Below, in pieces: positions 25,262 through 34,363 of a DNA stretch of 43,576 bases. This DNA is from Pseudomonas sp. SDI. Its GTDB lineage: Bacteria > Pseudomonadota > Gammaproteobacteria > Pseudomonadales > Pseudomonadaceae. Within the stretch, counting starts at the first letter, position 1; each line of letters begins with the position of its first letter. The DNA is taken from NCBI RefSeq assembly GCF_003105155.1, contig NZ_QETK01000036.1, forward strand, positions 1 to 43,576, in the 5' to 3' direction. The notes beneath the pieces were generated by a model, which did no database searches, was not told the DNA's origin, and saw nothing but the letters and a program-made list of their open reading frames with translations. The translations under genes and the position numbers were made by a program.

Positions 25262-27046
25262 TTATAGACCGACTTCGCTGCGTATGCGCGTCAGATGTGC
25301 GGCGAATTCGCCGGCGTTGGTCTCGCCAACCACCCGGGCGTCGGTTTTTTCGCTGCCGTTCGCGGCAAAGAACAGCAGCGCAGGCGGGCCGAACAGTTGG
25401 TAGCGGTCGAGCAGGGCGCGCTGCTCGGCGCTGCTGCGGGTGATGTCGAAGCGCACCAGGCGATAGCCCTGGAGTTGCGCGACTACGGGGGCGGCATTGA
25501 GTACTTCGTGCTCGATCACCTTGCAACTGATGCACCAGTCGGCGTACCAGTCCAGCACCAGCGGTTGGCCGGCGGCCTTGGCTTCGGCCAGTACGCTGTC
25601 GAGGGCGGCGGGCGAATCGACGGTCTGCCAGCGGTCCGTCGTGGTTGTGCCGGCAGCGTTCAATGTGGGCGGTGCCGAGCTGGCGTTGAGCGGGCGCAGC
25701 GGGTCGCTCTGGCCGCTATACGCGCCATACCAGCAGGCCAGTGCATAGCACAGCAGAAACAGCCCGAGCACCTGGGCCAGGCGCTGACGAGTGGTTTTCA
25801 CCACGAACTCCAGCGCGCCAAGGAACACTGCGACGCCTGCGGCCAGCAAGCCAACCAGCAGCAGCGTGGCCTGGCCGGGCAGTACGCGGCTGAGCAGGCC
25901 GATAGCCAGACCGAGTAGCAGCACGCCGATGGCGTTTTTCACCGTCACCAGCCAGGGGCCGCTTTTCGGCAGCCAGGCGGCGCCACCGGTGGCGACCAGC
26001 AGCAGCGGTGCGCCCATGCCCAGGCCGAGGGCGAACAGTTTCAGGCCGCCACCCAGGGCGTCGCCACTGGCGCTTATATAGAGCAGTGCACCGGCCAGCG
26101 GCGCCGAGACGCAAGGTGACACCAGCAGGCTCGAGACCACCCCGAGCACGGCGGCGCCGAGCAGCGAACCGCCTTTGGTCTGGCCGGCCAGGCGGTCCAG
26201 GCGGCTGCTGATGGCATGGGGCAGTTTCAGTTCGAACAAGCCGAACATGGCCAGGGCAAACACCACGAAGAATGCCGCGAACGGCACCAGCACCCAGGCC
26301 GATTGCAGGCGCGCCTGCAGGTTGAGGCTGGCGCCGAACAGGCCCATCAGGGCGCCGAGCAGGGCGAAGCAGGCAGCCATCGGCAGCACGTAGGCCAGCG
26401 ACAGGCTGAAACCGCGCCAGCCACCGACCTGACCACGCAGCACCACGCCTGAGAGAATCGGCAGCATTGGCAACACGCAGGGGGTGAAGGTCAGGCCGAC
26501 GCCGGCGAGGAAGAACAGTGCCAGCGCTTTCCAGGTCCAGGCTTTGTCGGCGGCGCCAGCGCTGGCGGCGGGGGCGACACCGCTGCCGTCGATGCTCAGG
26601 CGCTCGGTTTCCGGTGGGTAGCACAGGCCTTTGTCGGCACAGCCCTGGTAGGTGACTACCAGGGTAAACGGGCGTTTGTCGTCGGTGCGTGGCAGGTCGA
26701 CGTCGACGATGGTGTGGTAGACCTCGACATCGCCGAAGAACTCATCGTGCTTGGCTTCGCCGGCGGGCAGTTGCACAGCACCGAGCTTGATATCGGCCGG
26801 TTCGGTGCGGAACTGGAAGCGATGCCGGTAGAGGTAGTAGCCCTCGGTGGGCACGAAGCGCAGCTTGATCGCCTGGGCATCGCCCTGGATGAGGTTGAGC
26901 TTGAAGGCTTCGCGCACCGGCAGGAAGTCGGCGCTGTTGTTCAGGCTCGAGGCGCCGAAGGTGGCGCTGGGGCGGCTGTCGAGCAGGCCGGCAGCGACGG
27001 CTGGCAAGGCCAGGAGCAGAAACAGGAGGCAGAGCAGGCGACGCAT
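25262..27046 (-). CDS. dsbD: Thiol:disulfide interchange protein DsbD
   Basis: The product is 594 aa. It carries electrons from cytoplasmic thioredoxin to periplasmic DsbC, DsbG and CcmG. In order: signal peptide (about 1-19), N-terminal immunoglobulin-like domain with the redox pair in GCADKGLCYPP, eight-helix membrane domain with TPCVLPMLPILSG and SPCVSAPLAGALL, and C-terminal thioredoxin-like domain with DWYADWCISCKV. The ATG at 27046 starts the signal peptide; the open frame upstream has no support. It is the backbone gene next to the vgrG island; PAO1 calls its counterpart dipZ. Confidence 0.96.
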   Translation of the reverse strand: MRRLLCLLFLLLALPAVAAGLLDSRPSATFGASSLNNSADFLPVREAFKLNLIQGDAQAIKLRFVPTEGYYLYRHRFQFRTEPADIKLGAVQLPAGEAKHDEFFGDVEVYHTIVDVDLPRTDDKRPFTLVVTYQGCADKGLCYPPETERLSIDGSGVAPAASAGAADKAWTWKALALFFLAGVGLTFTPCVLPMLPILSGVVLRGQVGGWRGFSLSLAYVLPMAACFALLGALMGLFGASLNLQARLQSAWVLVPFAAFFVVFALAMFGLFELKLPHAISSRLDRLAGQTKGGSLLGAAVLGVVSSLLVSPCVSAPLAGALLYISASGDALGGGLKLFALGLGMGAPLLLVATGGAAWLPKSGPWLVTVKNAIGVLLLGLAIGLLSRVLPGQATLLLVGLLAAGVAVFLGALEFVVKTTRQRLAQVLGLFLLCYALACWYGAYSGQSDPLRPLNASSAPPTLNAAGTTTTDRWQTVDSPAALDSVLAEAKAAGQPLVLDWYADWCISCKVIEHEVLNAAPVVAQLQGYRLVRFDITRSSAEQRALLDRYQLFGPPALLFFAANGSEKTDARVVGETNAGEFAAHLTRIRSEVGL

Positions 27047-27140
27047 GAGCAGTCTCACAGGGTGAACGTGTCGGCCATGATAACGGAGATTGGTGGCCGG
27101 GGTGCCCTGCTGCGAATTGTCACGCAGGGTGCTGACGGGG

Positions 27141-28076
27141 TCAGGTTGACGTTGGGCGGGGCTGCTTGCCGTTGGCGAGTTCGGCTTCGCGTACGAAGAT
27201 GGCGGCTTCAAGTTCGGGGGAGCGTTTGGCCCATTGCTCGGGGGGGAGGGGGGAGGACCATTCGATGATGGTGGGATCTGTAAAGTCGGGTAAAGGAAGA
27301 AGTTTCTTTCGTTCGAACACATCGATTAGCAAACAATTGAAAACGAACAAACTGAAGAAGCCGTCCCATAGCAGGGCAAGAAACCAGCCTTTTTGCGTCG
27401 CGGCTTCTTTGATGCCTTCTATGTAGGTTGCCAGGATACCTTTGGTGCGGTTGAAGCGAGCAGTGTTATCTGCCACGGCGTCGGGCCCGATTTCCATGTA
27501 ACTGCGTACGCACTCCCACTGGGCCATCGCACTTTCGCCACCTCCGCATGCAATTCCGATGGAGAACGCACGTTCACTGTAAGGTGCCTCCGGGTCGGGG
27601 TTGTCGAAGCCGATAAAGAGCATGCCCACCGAAGAGCCACCGCCGAGGCCCACGGTTTTTTGTTCAACGGCTATGGCGGTGACCGTTTCCCAAGGGACAA
27701 TCCAGTGGGCGCCAGTTTTTAGCGGAACGCAGACTTCACGGCGTTGGCGATTGAAGCGAATGGGTAGAGGAGTAGGGGTGTTAAGGTCGTTCAGTAATAT
27801 AATTGTTGGGACTGAAACAATAGCGAATCCTAGCCACAGAGAAATGATGTCATTGGATAGATAGGCGATCATGGCCGACAAGAAAACCATGGCGGATATA
27901 ATTGCAATTGCAGTTCCAGGGGTGTAGGTGCTGATATCCATGAATGAGTCGTTTTTTCGCCAAATCGTATTCATTATGTCAACAGGTTTTTGTCCTGTTG
28001 GCACTGAGAGAGGGGCAAGATAATCATGGCGTCCAAATAGGCGGCTTTTCGTTGTTCCAGCTGGGGTTCTAGTCAC
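27141..28076 (-). CDS. DUF6708-like membrane protein, probable immunity to the adjacent effector
   Basis: The product is 311 aa. From memory it resembles DUF6708 proteins found beside T6SS effectors (IRFNRQRREVCVPL, HWIVPWETVTAIAVE). Hydrophobic segments lie at about 55-90 and 240-258 (GWFLALLWDGFFSLFVFNCL). The start is a GTG at 28076 with GAGGA upstream, overlapping the effector stop by 8 nt. Base composition is low: 27781-27840 has 23 G/C in 60 by hand count, matching the effector C-terminus rather than the backbone. Tight coupling and shared composition argue for a cognate immunity protein; that role is inferred. Confidence 0.72.
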   Translation of the reverse strand: MTRTPAGTTKSRLFGRHDYLAPLSVPTGQKPVDIMNTIWRKNDSFMDISTYTPGTAIAIISAMVFLSAMIAYLSNDIISLWLGFAIVSVPTIILLNDLNTPTPLPIRFNRQRREVCVPLKTGAHWIVPWETVTAIAVEQKTVGLGGGSSVGMLFIGFDNPDPEAPYSERAFSIGIACGGGESAMAQWECVRSYMEIGPDAVADNTARFNRTKGILATYIEGIKEAATQKGWFLALLWDGFFSLFVFNCLLIDVFERKKLLPLPDFTDPTIIEWSSPLPPEQWAKRSPELEAAIFVREAELANGKQPRPTST

Positions 28077-31000
28077 GACGTGTCCTCGGTTGAACGTATG
28101 AAGAACACTGTACGCCGTTGGCTAGCACGTAAGTTTTTGCTCCTGAGTTGCGCTCATTACATTCATTTCTTAGTGTTAGTGTTCCATTGGTATAACTAAG
28201 TGAAAATTTCAGTCCAGATTTTCCTCCGATGAAATTACCTTCGCCTAAGAGCGCGGTCAGCGGTGTTTGGTAGAGGATTTTTAAATTAACTTCGCTTGGG
28301 CTGGAGAAGTCTTTCGAACCTACTAGCGCTCCAGAAATTCGGAGGCCATCCCCCTCTTGATGAGGGATCCATTTGCATTCACCCTTCGAAAGCCAGTGGG
28401 GTGTCACGTCGATCCACTGCTGCGGGGGCTGTTGAGTTTTCATCAGCATGCCAGCATTTTGTCCGATCAGGGCTTCTAGGTTCACGCAGTAGCCAGTGAT
28501 GAGTATCTCAAGATAAAGGTCTGACGGATTTGCCCCTGGTAAGTCAATTGTCACTGAGTCGATGGTGCTGATGTACTTGACACCACTATAGGAATTCAAT
28601 GAGCTGACCCTATGGTTTGAGCTGGTGAAAGTGACTCGAGGTGTGTATAGGAGGGCGAAAAGTTTTTCGAGCTCTGCATATTGTGACTTTGCGTCAATTG
28701 GTAGAAGCCAGGATGAGCGTTTTTTTGACCAGCAGCAGTGGTAAAGGAAGTTTTGAAGTGGTGTTTGCTGGAATAGCCACGTTATTAAATAGACTATCCC
28801 TAGCGCCGCTATCAGGAATGAGATCGGCCCCATCCAAAGTAGGTAGCCAGCGATTGCGATGTCGAAGGTGACAAGGCCAAGTATTGCTTTCATTGTATAA
28901 AATATACCAGCTGCTGCCTGTAGTCCGTATGTCGCTACCAAACCTCCTACAGCTACCTTGCGCAGCTTTAACCATGGGTCGGCCGAGTGGAGGCTTGCAC
29001 TAATTTGAATTTCTAGTGATTTGAACTCTTGAATTGCTGCAGTTGTGGAAAGTAGGCCAATGACCCCGCCGAACAATGTCAAAGCAGGCATTTGGGAGGC
29101 CTGAAAGCGAAAGGTATTAACGCCTAAACCTTTGCGAATCTGACTATCTACCACAGCCGTCAACGCCGCCCCGGCATAAAGCACCGCCGCCGCTGTGTCA
29201 TGTATCCGCTGCTCATCCGGCCTTGGCACCGCCTGCAACTGCCCCAGATACCGCTGCGCATTCAGCAGGTTCAACACCATCACCGCCAGCGGTAATACCC
29301 CGCCACTGTTCTCGATCACCGCCGGGCTGCGTATCGCGTCCACCTTCCCCAGCCCAATTGCCTGCCCCGTGCGTTGGGTCCACTCGCTCAAGGCCTCACC
29401 CGCACCGCCAACAAAGCGCAGTATTCGTTGCTTACCCTCCGTGACCCTGCGGATTGCACTGTCGCCACTCAGCCGCGCCATCACCAGAATGCTTGCCCAG
29501 GCCGGATGAAGCGCCTCGGGTGAATCCTTGCCCAGCAGCAGAAACGCCGAGCCCAGGCGTTTGAGCAGCAGGCTGAACGCTGACTCCTCCGGGCCGCTCA
29601 TCGAGCCCAGTTCGTAGAGCACTGCTTTGCTGATCGGCGCCAGTACCTTGTACAGGGCTGCGATCGCCTGCTCGCGATTCTCCACGGCCAATGCGGTGGC
29701 CAGTTCGCCCATCCGGCTGGTGATCACCAGCCCGCCTTCCAGGCTCGGACTCCAGGCATACACCAACTGGCGCAGGATGCCGGGGTCGGTGCTGCGCACA
29801 TACGCTGCATATTGCTCGACGCCGGCCTGGGTATCGCATTGCGAACTGAGGCAGGCCATGGCCAGCTCGTTCAGCCAGCGCCATGTTGGTGTATGTTCGT
29901 GGTCGATGAACCAGGTCGCCCGATGGTGTTCGTACAACAAACGGCCTCGATCCGTTAGCAGCAGTTCCTGGCGCGTCCTGACCTGCTCGAAGTGGGCCGG
30001 CGCTGTTTCGTCCAGCCAGGTGTTCATGGCAGCCAGGTCGATGTATTCCTCGACTTCGTAGCCGTTGCGCTCACTCAGGTTTTCGACTTTCTCCGCACGA
30101 TACTCGCGAACCACGGATTCGATTTCATTGTGCAGTTCAGGCGGGATGAAGGCCCGCACGGGTTGCAGGCACTGGCTTTTCTTTTGCCAGACCTTGTTCA
30201 GTTCAGCGTCGGCCTCCTTATGGGAATACTTGCGCCCGCGCTCCTGGTTGATTGCCGACTCTTCCCGGAACAGTTCGTCGAGCTGGTGGTGAGCCTTGAG
30301 CAGGGTCTCGCCTTGTTCTTTCGAGAACTGAAGGTCCTGTTCGCGGTAGCGGTAGCTGAGTATTCCCGCGACTTCGCTGGCGCTCTCTTCCAGCAGGCTG
30401 CGGATAAAGCCGCCCGTTTGCAGGCGGATACTGTGGCCCTGCTGCCACTGCTGGTGGTCGACCTGGAGCTTTTCCTGTTCATGGTTGATGTCGCGCAGCA
30501 GCCCCAGCTCATCGTCCAGGCAGGCGAACACCGGATACAGTGCGTCGGCCTGTTGGCGAACCTGCTCTGCCCAGCGCGCGGCGTCCCGGTTGTCCCAGGG
30601 CACCGCACTCCACTCGCCAGGTACCGGCGACGCCACGGTGATTTCGGGCGATTGCTCACTGGCCTGCCGGCCTTCGTCATAGCTGACTTCGGCGTCGGAG
30701 TACGCCTTGACGTTCTCGTCGCTCGGGTTGCTGACCACCCGTTGGCGCAGCTTGTTGGCATTCTGGCGATTGGCTTCGCCGTTGCGCTGATGATCCACCG
30801 CCTTTGCGCGCTTACAAACCGCAGGTTCCAGTTCGCCGATTATCCGCTCGACATCATCGAAGGGTGGGCAATGCGGCGCTTCGAGCGTATTGGCGATCCT
30901 TCGCAAATCGATATGGCGCATGTGCTGCTCGCGAACCGCTCGTTCGCTCAGGCGCGCGCACTGCGCCGCGCCGATCGGGTACTCGGTGAAGCACATCCAG

Positions 31001-31386
31001 GCCTCTTCGTGCTTGTCCAGCGCAAGGCCCGTCAGGCTGCCGTCGTCGACGAGATCGGCAGGTGCCGTCAATGGCTGCTCCAGCAGCAGGCCATCGCCGG
31101 CCACCGCGTAACGCTGGAGCGGACCCTGGTGATGCCAGACATACACGAATCCGCTGCGCAGGCGCCGAGCCGCCAGAGGGTGACTGGCAAATGCCTCGGC
31201 CATCGGACAGGCGCGGTGTTCAAGGGCATGCTCGGCCAGGGCGTAACGCACGGGCACAATGAACAATTGTGGCTGACTGGCCGGGCATGGCCGTAGCAGG
31301 ATGTCGACATCGGTTTTCCGTGCCGCGCGGGCGGCACGCTGCTGGGCAACGCGTTCACGGACACGGGCAAATGCGCTCTCGCTCAT
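28069..31386 (-). CDS. VasX-like / BTH_I2691-family T6SS membrane-targeting effector
   Basis: The product is 1105 aa. The N-terminal region (about 25-200, [30 protein letters not shown]) matches the VasX N-terminal domain as I know it. A long helical middle follows (about 200-640). Several hydrophobic segments lie at about 690-715 and 765-875 ([37 protein letters not shown]), then a strand-rich tail. VasX of Vibrio cholerae depolarises target membranes. The gene overlaps its DUF4123 adaptor gene by ATGA. From about residue 745 onward base composition falls sharply: 28141-28200 has 22 G/C in 60 against 37 in 60 at 29521-29580. This suggests a swapped C-terminal module. Confidence 0.85.
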
Positions 31387-32231
31387 GAGGAAACCTCCGC
31401 AGAAAGGACCAATTGGCGTATCTGTTCGACCTGTGCGCGCTCCAGGCGCTGACTGGGCGTCAAGCCCGGTTCGCTAAGCAGTGCGCGATACACCGCGTGT
31501 TCGGGGCGTTCGGGAAAGCAGTCACCGTACTCGGCAGAGAGCCCAGCCCAGCCGAGCACGTCGGCTTCGCTGGTCAGGCCATAGCGCGCGGCGTTCTGAC
31601 GGCAGCATGCGGCCCAGGCGAGTTGTTTCGCCTCGTCCATTTGCTGGAGTGCCGTTGGGGCGAATTGCCGGACGTGATCGATGAGCTTGCGGTCGAACGT
31701 CTCCAACTGCGACTGGTTGAGGCGCTCGAATTGCTCGATGGAGAACCTCAGCCACGGCGTGTGCGCATAGCGCGCCGCCAGCACTGCTGACTGCCGCCGC
31801 ACCTCATGCGTGTCGCCGTTGCCTTGCGACCAGCGCATGAGCTGAACCGGGCCCATCAGGCGATCGCGCTCCGGGTAGCTCAGGGGCCTGAGCCAGCGCG
31901 CCGTCACGCTCGGGTCGTAAAAACGAAACAGCACCGTTTCGGTCCCGGCCAGTTGCAGATGAACCAGGCTGCTCAAATGCCCCAGTAACAGGTGGTGTGG
32001 CGCATCGCTTTCAAGCCAGAGACCGTGTTTGCCTTGCCAGTCGCGCCGGAAGGTCTTCGCCACCTGACCGTCCGGCTCGACCCGGACCAGCCACGGGCCG
32101 AGATCGCTCACCAGCGAATACGCCGTGTTGGCGTAGAGCGGGTAGGGCGTGAGGGTCGAGTCCAGTGTCAACAACAGCGTGGGCAGGTGCTCGAAGCGTG
32201 CGCCGTCCAGCAACAGATAGGTGTGGCTCAT
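31383..32231 (-). CDS. DUF4123 T6SS effector adaptor (Tap/TEC type)
   Basis: The product is 282 aa. DUF4123 proteins chaperone an effector onto its cognate VgrG. The start MSHTYLLLDGARFEHLPTLL and the segment GPWLVRVEPDG, followed by SSLVHLQLAGTETVLFRFYDP and YDPSVTARWL, are typical of the family. The ATG at 32231 overlaps the vgrG stop (ATGA) and its own stop overlaps the effector start (ATGA). The order vgrG-adaptor-effector-immunity is the classical cargo layout and implies this protein loads the VasX-like effector. Confidence 0.9.
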   Translation of the reverse strand: MSHTYLLLDGARFEHLPTLLLTLDSTLTPYPLYANTAYSLVSDLGPWLVRVEPDGQVAKTFRRDWQGKHGLWLESDAPHHLLLGHLSSLVHLQLAGTETVLFRFYDPSVTARWLRPLSYPERDRLMGPVQLMRWSQGNGDTHEVRRQSAVLAARYAHTPWLRFSIEQFERLNQSQLETFDRKLIDHVRQFAPTALQQMDEAKQLAWAACCRQNAARYGLTSEADVLGWAGLSAEYGDCFPERPEHAVYRALLSEPGLTPSQRLERAQVEQIRQLVLSAEVSS

Positions 32232-34255
32232 GTGCGGCGCTCCGCCAGCAGCGCACACACTGTGCAAGCCGCAGATCCTGCGTCGGATGCCGTTTGCAGG
32301 TTGTGCGACTGGCTTGCCAGCGCCACCTCGGTCATGTTCGCCAACGCCGCCTGGGCAACGGTGGCCAGCGGCACCCCCGGCAGCGGCGCACCGCCGACCT
32401 GTATCGGGCAACTACTGAAAATCCCCCCTGGCCCGATCAGCAGGTGCTGGCCGCCTGCGCTCAAGCTCAGGTTCACCCCACCGTCGATGATGATCTCCGC
32501 TCCCGCCTTCAGGTGCACCTGCTGACCGGCCTCGACCACGATGGCCTGTTGCACGTGGGTGTGCTGGCTGCCGCTCACCTGGAGATAGTCGTCGGCCTCC
32601 AGCGTCACCTTGCGATGGCCCGTGACCGTGCGCTGGTCCTCCGCTTTGAGCACCACCACGCTATTGCCGCTGACCCGCTCATGCCGCTCGTTACCCACCT
32701 CCAGACGGCTGTCGTGTGCCACGTGGCGGACCAGGTCGCGCTCGGCGCGCAGGTAGATTTCCTCCTGCCCGGCGCGGTCTTCGATGTGCAGCTCGTTATA
32801 ACCACCACTCTCTGGTGTGCTGCGGCTGCGGAACACGCTGCGCGACTTGTGTGCCGGCAACTCATAGGCGGGCCGGTGCAGGTCGTTGGGCAGACAATGG
32901 CTGACAATCGGCCGGGAGGGATCCCCTTCGATGAACAGCACCAGCACTTCCATGCCGACGCGCGGTAGGGTCACCGCCCCGTAGCGGTCGCCCGCCCAGC
33001 TTGAGGCCACGCGCAGCCAGCAACTGCTGAGTTCATCGTGCTGGCCCTCGCGGTCCCAGTGAAACTGCACCTTGATCCGGCCATGGGCATCGCAGTGGAT
33101 TTCGTCGCCCTGGGGGCCGGTGACGCGTGCCGTCTGGCTCACCAGCGTCGGTGGCGCAGGCGCGAGAGGTGGGCGGAACAGTACCTCCTTCGGCGTGGCG
33201 GTGAAGCTATTACGGTAGCCTTGCCATTGCCCGGCGCCGTGTTCATCCGCGGCCGGGGCGCTTTCTTCCAGCACCTGCGGCTGGCGGCCCTGATGCCGCA
33301 CCTGCGTCAGCAGCCACAGATCGTTCCACGCGGTACGCGGGTGACTGTGCAACGGCAACAGGTGCCCGCTTGCCAGCCGTGGCTGATCGCTTTCACCTTC
33401 GGCCAGGCAGTAATCGATGCGATGTGCCTCTAACGCCCGTTGGCTCAACTGCTGGCCCTGCTGTTCGCGCTGGAAGCCGCCGGGGTAGTGGTAGTCCTCC
33501 AGGTCCGGCTGGCGCAGTTCGTTGTCGCCACCGCTGTGCGCGGCAAGCTGATAATCGCTGTGGGTGAAGTTGTAGTCCTGGCGCGTCGTGCGGCTGCTGG
33601 CGGTGTTCAGGCCCAGGCTGAAACGACGCACCACCGGCTCCCTGGCGACCATCGCGCTGTCTTGCACATAGGGCGTGGGGCAGTCGAGCTCGGGGAAGCC
33701 GGCCTGATGATCGGCAAACACCAGCAGGTGCCCCTGCGGCGAGTGCTGGAAGTGGTAGTGGATGCCGTCCTCGGCACACAGGCGCTGGATGAAGGCGAGG
33801 TCGGACTCGCCGTACTGCACACAGTATTCACGTGGCGCGAACGGCTCGTGGAGCTTGAAGCGAAAGGTGTCGGCGAGGATGCCGTGATCCTTCAGCACCC
33901 TGGCAACAATCTGTGGCACCGTGCGCTGCTGGAAGATCCGATGGTTGCGGCGCAACGCCAGGCGCGCCAGTTGCGGCGCCAGTTGCAAATAATAGTGGGT
34001 GAAACGCCGGCCGGATTCGCCCTGGCGGATGCGCTGCACCTGGCCATGGATACCGGCACCGCTGCTACCGAAAGCGAGGAAGGCGCGCTGGTGCAGCAAC
34101 TGCTCCAGGGCCAGGTCGGGGCGCTCGCAGACCAGCTCCAGCTCAAATGCGTAAAGCGTACTGATGGCTTCGGTGCCGCTGAAGGCAAGTACCCGCAGTT
34201 CGGGGGCATCGACTTCAAAAGCGAGCTGAAATGGCTGCCGTGTCGAGAAGAACAT
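32228..34255 (-). CDS. vgrG: VgrG (TssI) T6SS spike protein
   Basis: The product is 675 aa. Trimeric VgrG tips the Hcp tube. The N-terminal gp27-like part (about 1-370) contains PREYCVQYGESDLAFIQRLC and EDGIHYHF. The gp5/OB part has GRIKVQFHWDREGQ and SSWAGDRYGAVTLPRVGMEV. The C-terminal beta-helix/DUF2345-type region runs about 490-620 (ELHIEDRAGQEEIYLRAERD), ending in a short tail with CTVCALLAERRT. The ATG at 34255 has AAGGA 6 nt upstream. It heads the cargo operon; no structural T6SS genes are near. Confidence 0.95.
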   Translation of the reverse strand: MFFSTRQPFQLAFEVDAPELRVLAFSGTEAISTLYAFELELVCERPDLALEQLLHQRAFLAFGSSGAGIHGQVQRIRQGESGRRFTHYYLQLAPQLARLALRRNHRIFQQRTVPQIVARVLKDHGILADTFRFKLHEPFAPREYCVQYGESDLAFIQRLCAEDGIHYHFQHSPQGHLLVFADHQAGFPELDCPTPYVQDSAMVAREPVVRRFSLGLNTASSRTTRQDYNFTHSDYQLAAHSGGDNELRQPDLEDYHYPGGFQREQQGQQLSQRALEAHRIDYCLAEGESDQPRLASGHLLPLHSHPRTAWNDLWLLTQVRHQGRQPQVLEESAPAADEHGAGQWQGYRNSFTATPKEVLFRPPLAPAPPTLVSQTARVTGPQGDEIHCDAHGRIKVQFHWDREGQHDELSSCWLRVASSWAGDRYGAVTLPRVGMEVLVLFIEGDPSRPIVSHCLPNDLHRPAYELPAHKSRSVFRSRSTPESGGYNELHIEDRAGQEEIYLRAERDLVRHVAHDSRLEVGNERHERVSGNSVVVLKAEDQRTVTGHRKVTLEADDYLQVSGSQHTHVQQAIVVEAGQQVHLKAGAEIIIDGGVNLSLSAGGQHLLIGPGGIFSSCPIQVGGAPLPGVPLATVAQAALANMTEVALASQSHNLQTASDAGSAACTVCALLAERRT

Positions 34256-34363
34256 CCGCTGTCCTTGTGATCATGGGGGCTCCCACTGGAAGTCCCCCCC
34301 GCAAAGATCAGCACGCTAGCAAAAGTATCCTCGGCTGGATGTCAGACCGTTCCGAAAATTGTT

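Noticed and set aside
24545..25535. Extended 299-codon form of aroQ starting far upstream
   Set aside because: It would read through the dsbD 3' end; the family start is the ATG at 25088 with a good ribosome site.
27047..27322. N-terminal extension of dsbD to 27322
   Set aside because: The extension overlaps the DUF6708-like gene, lacks homology, and would bury the signal peptide that starts at 27046.
29992..31296. 434-codon plus-strand frame inside the VasX-like effector gene
   Set aside because: The minus-strand effector has family homology and ATGA coupling to its neighbours; the plus frame has neither.
34256..34363. Sigma54 promoter before vgrG
   Set aside because: No GG-N10-GC pair with the expected flanking bases was found in the short gap.
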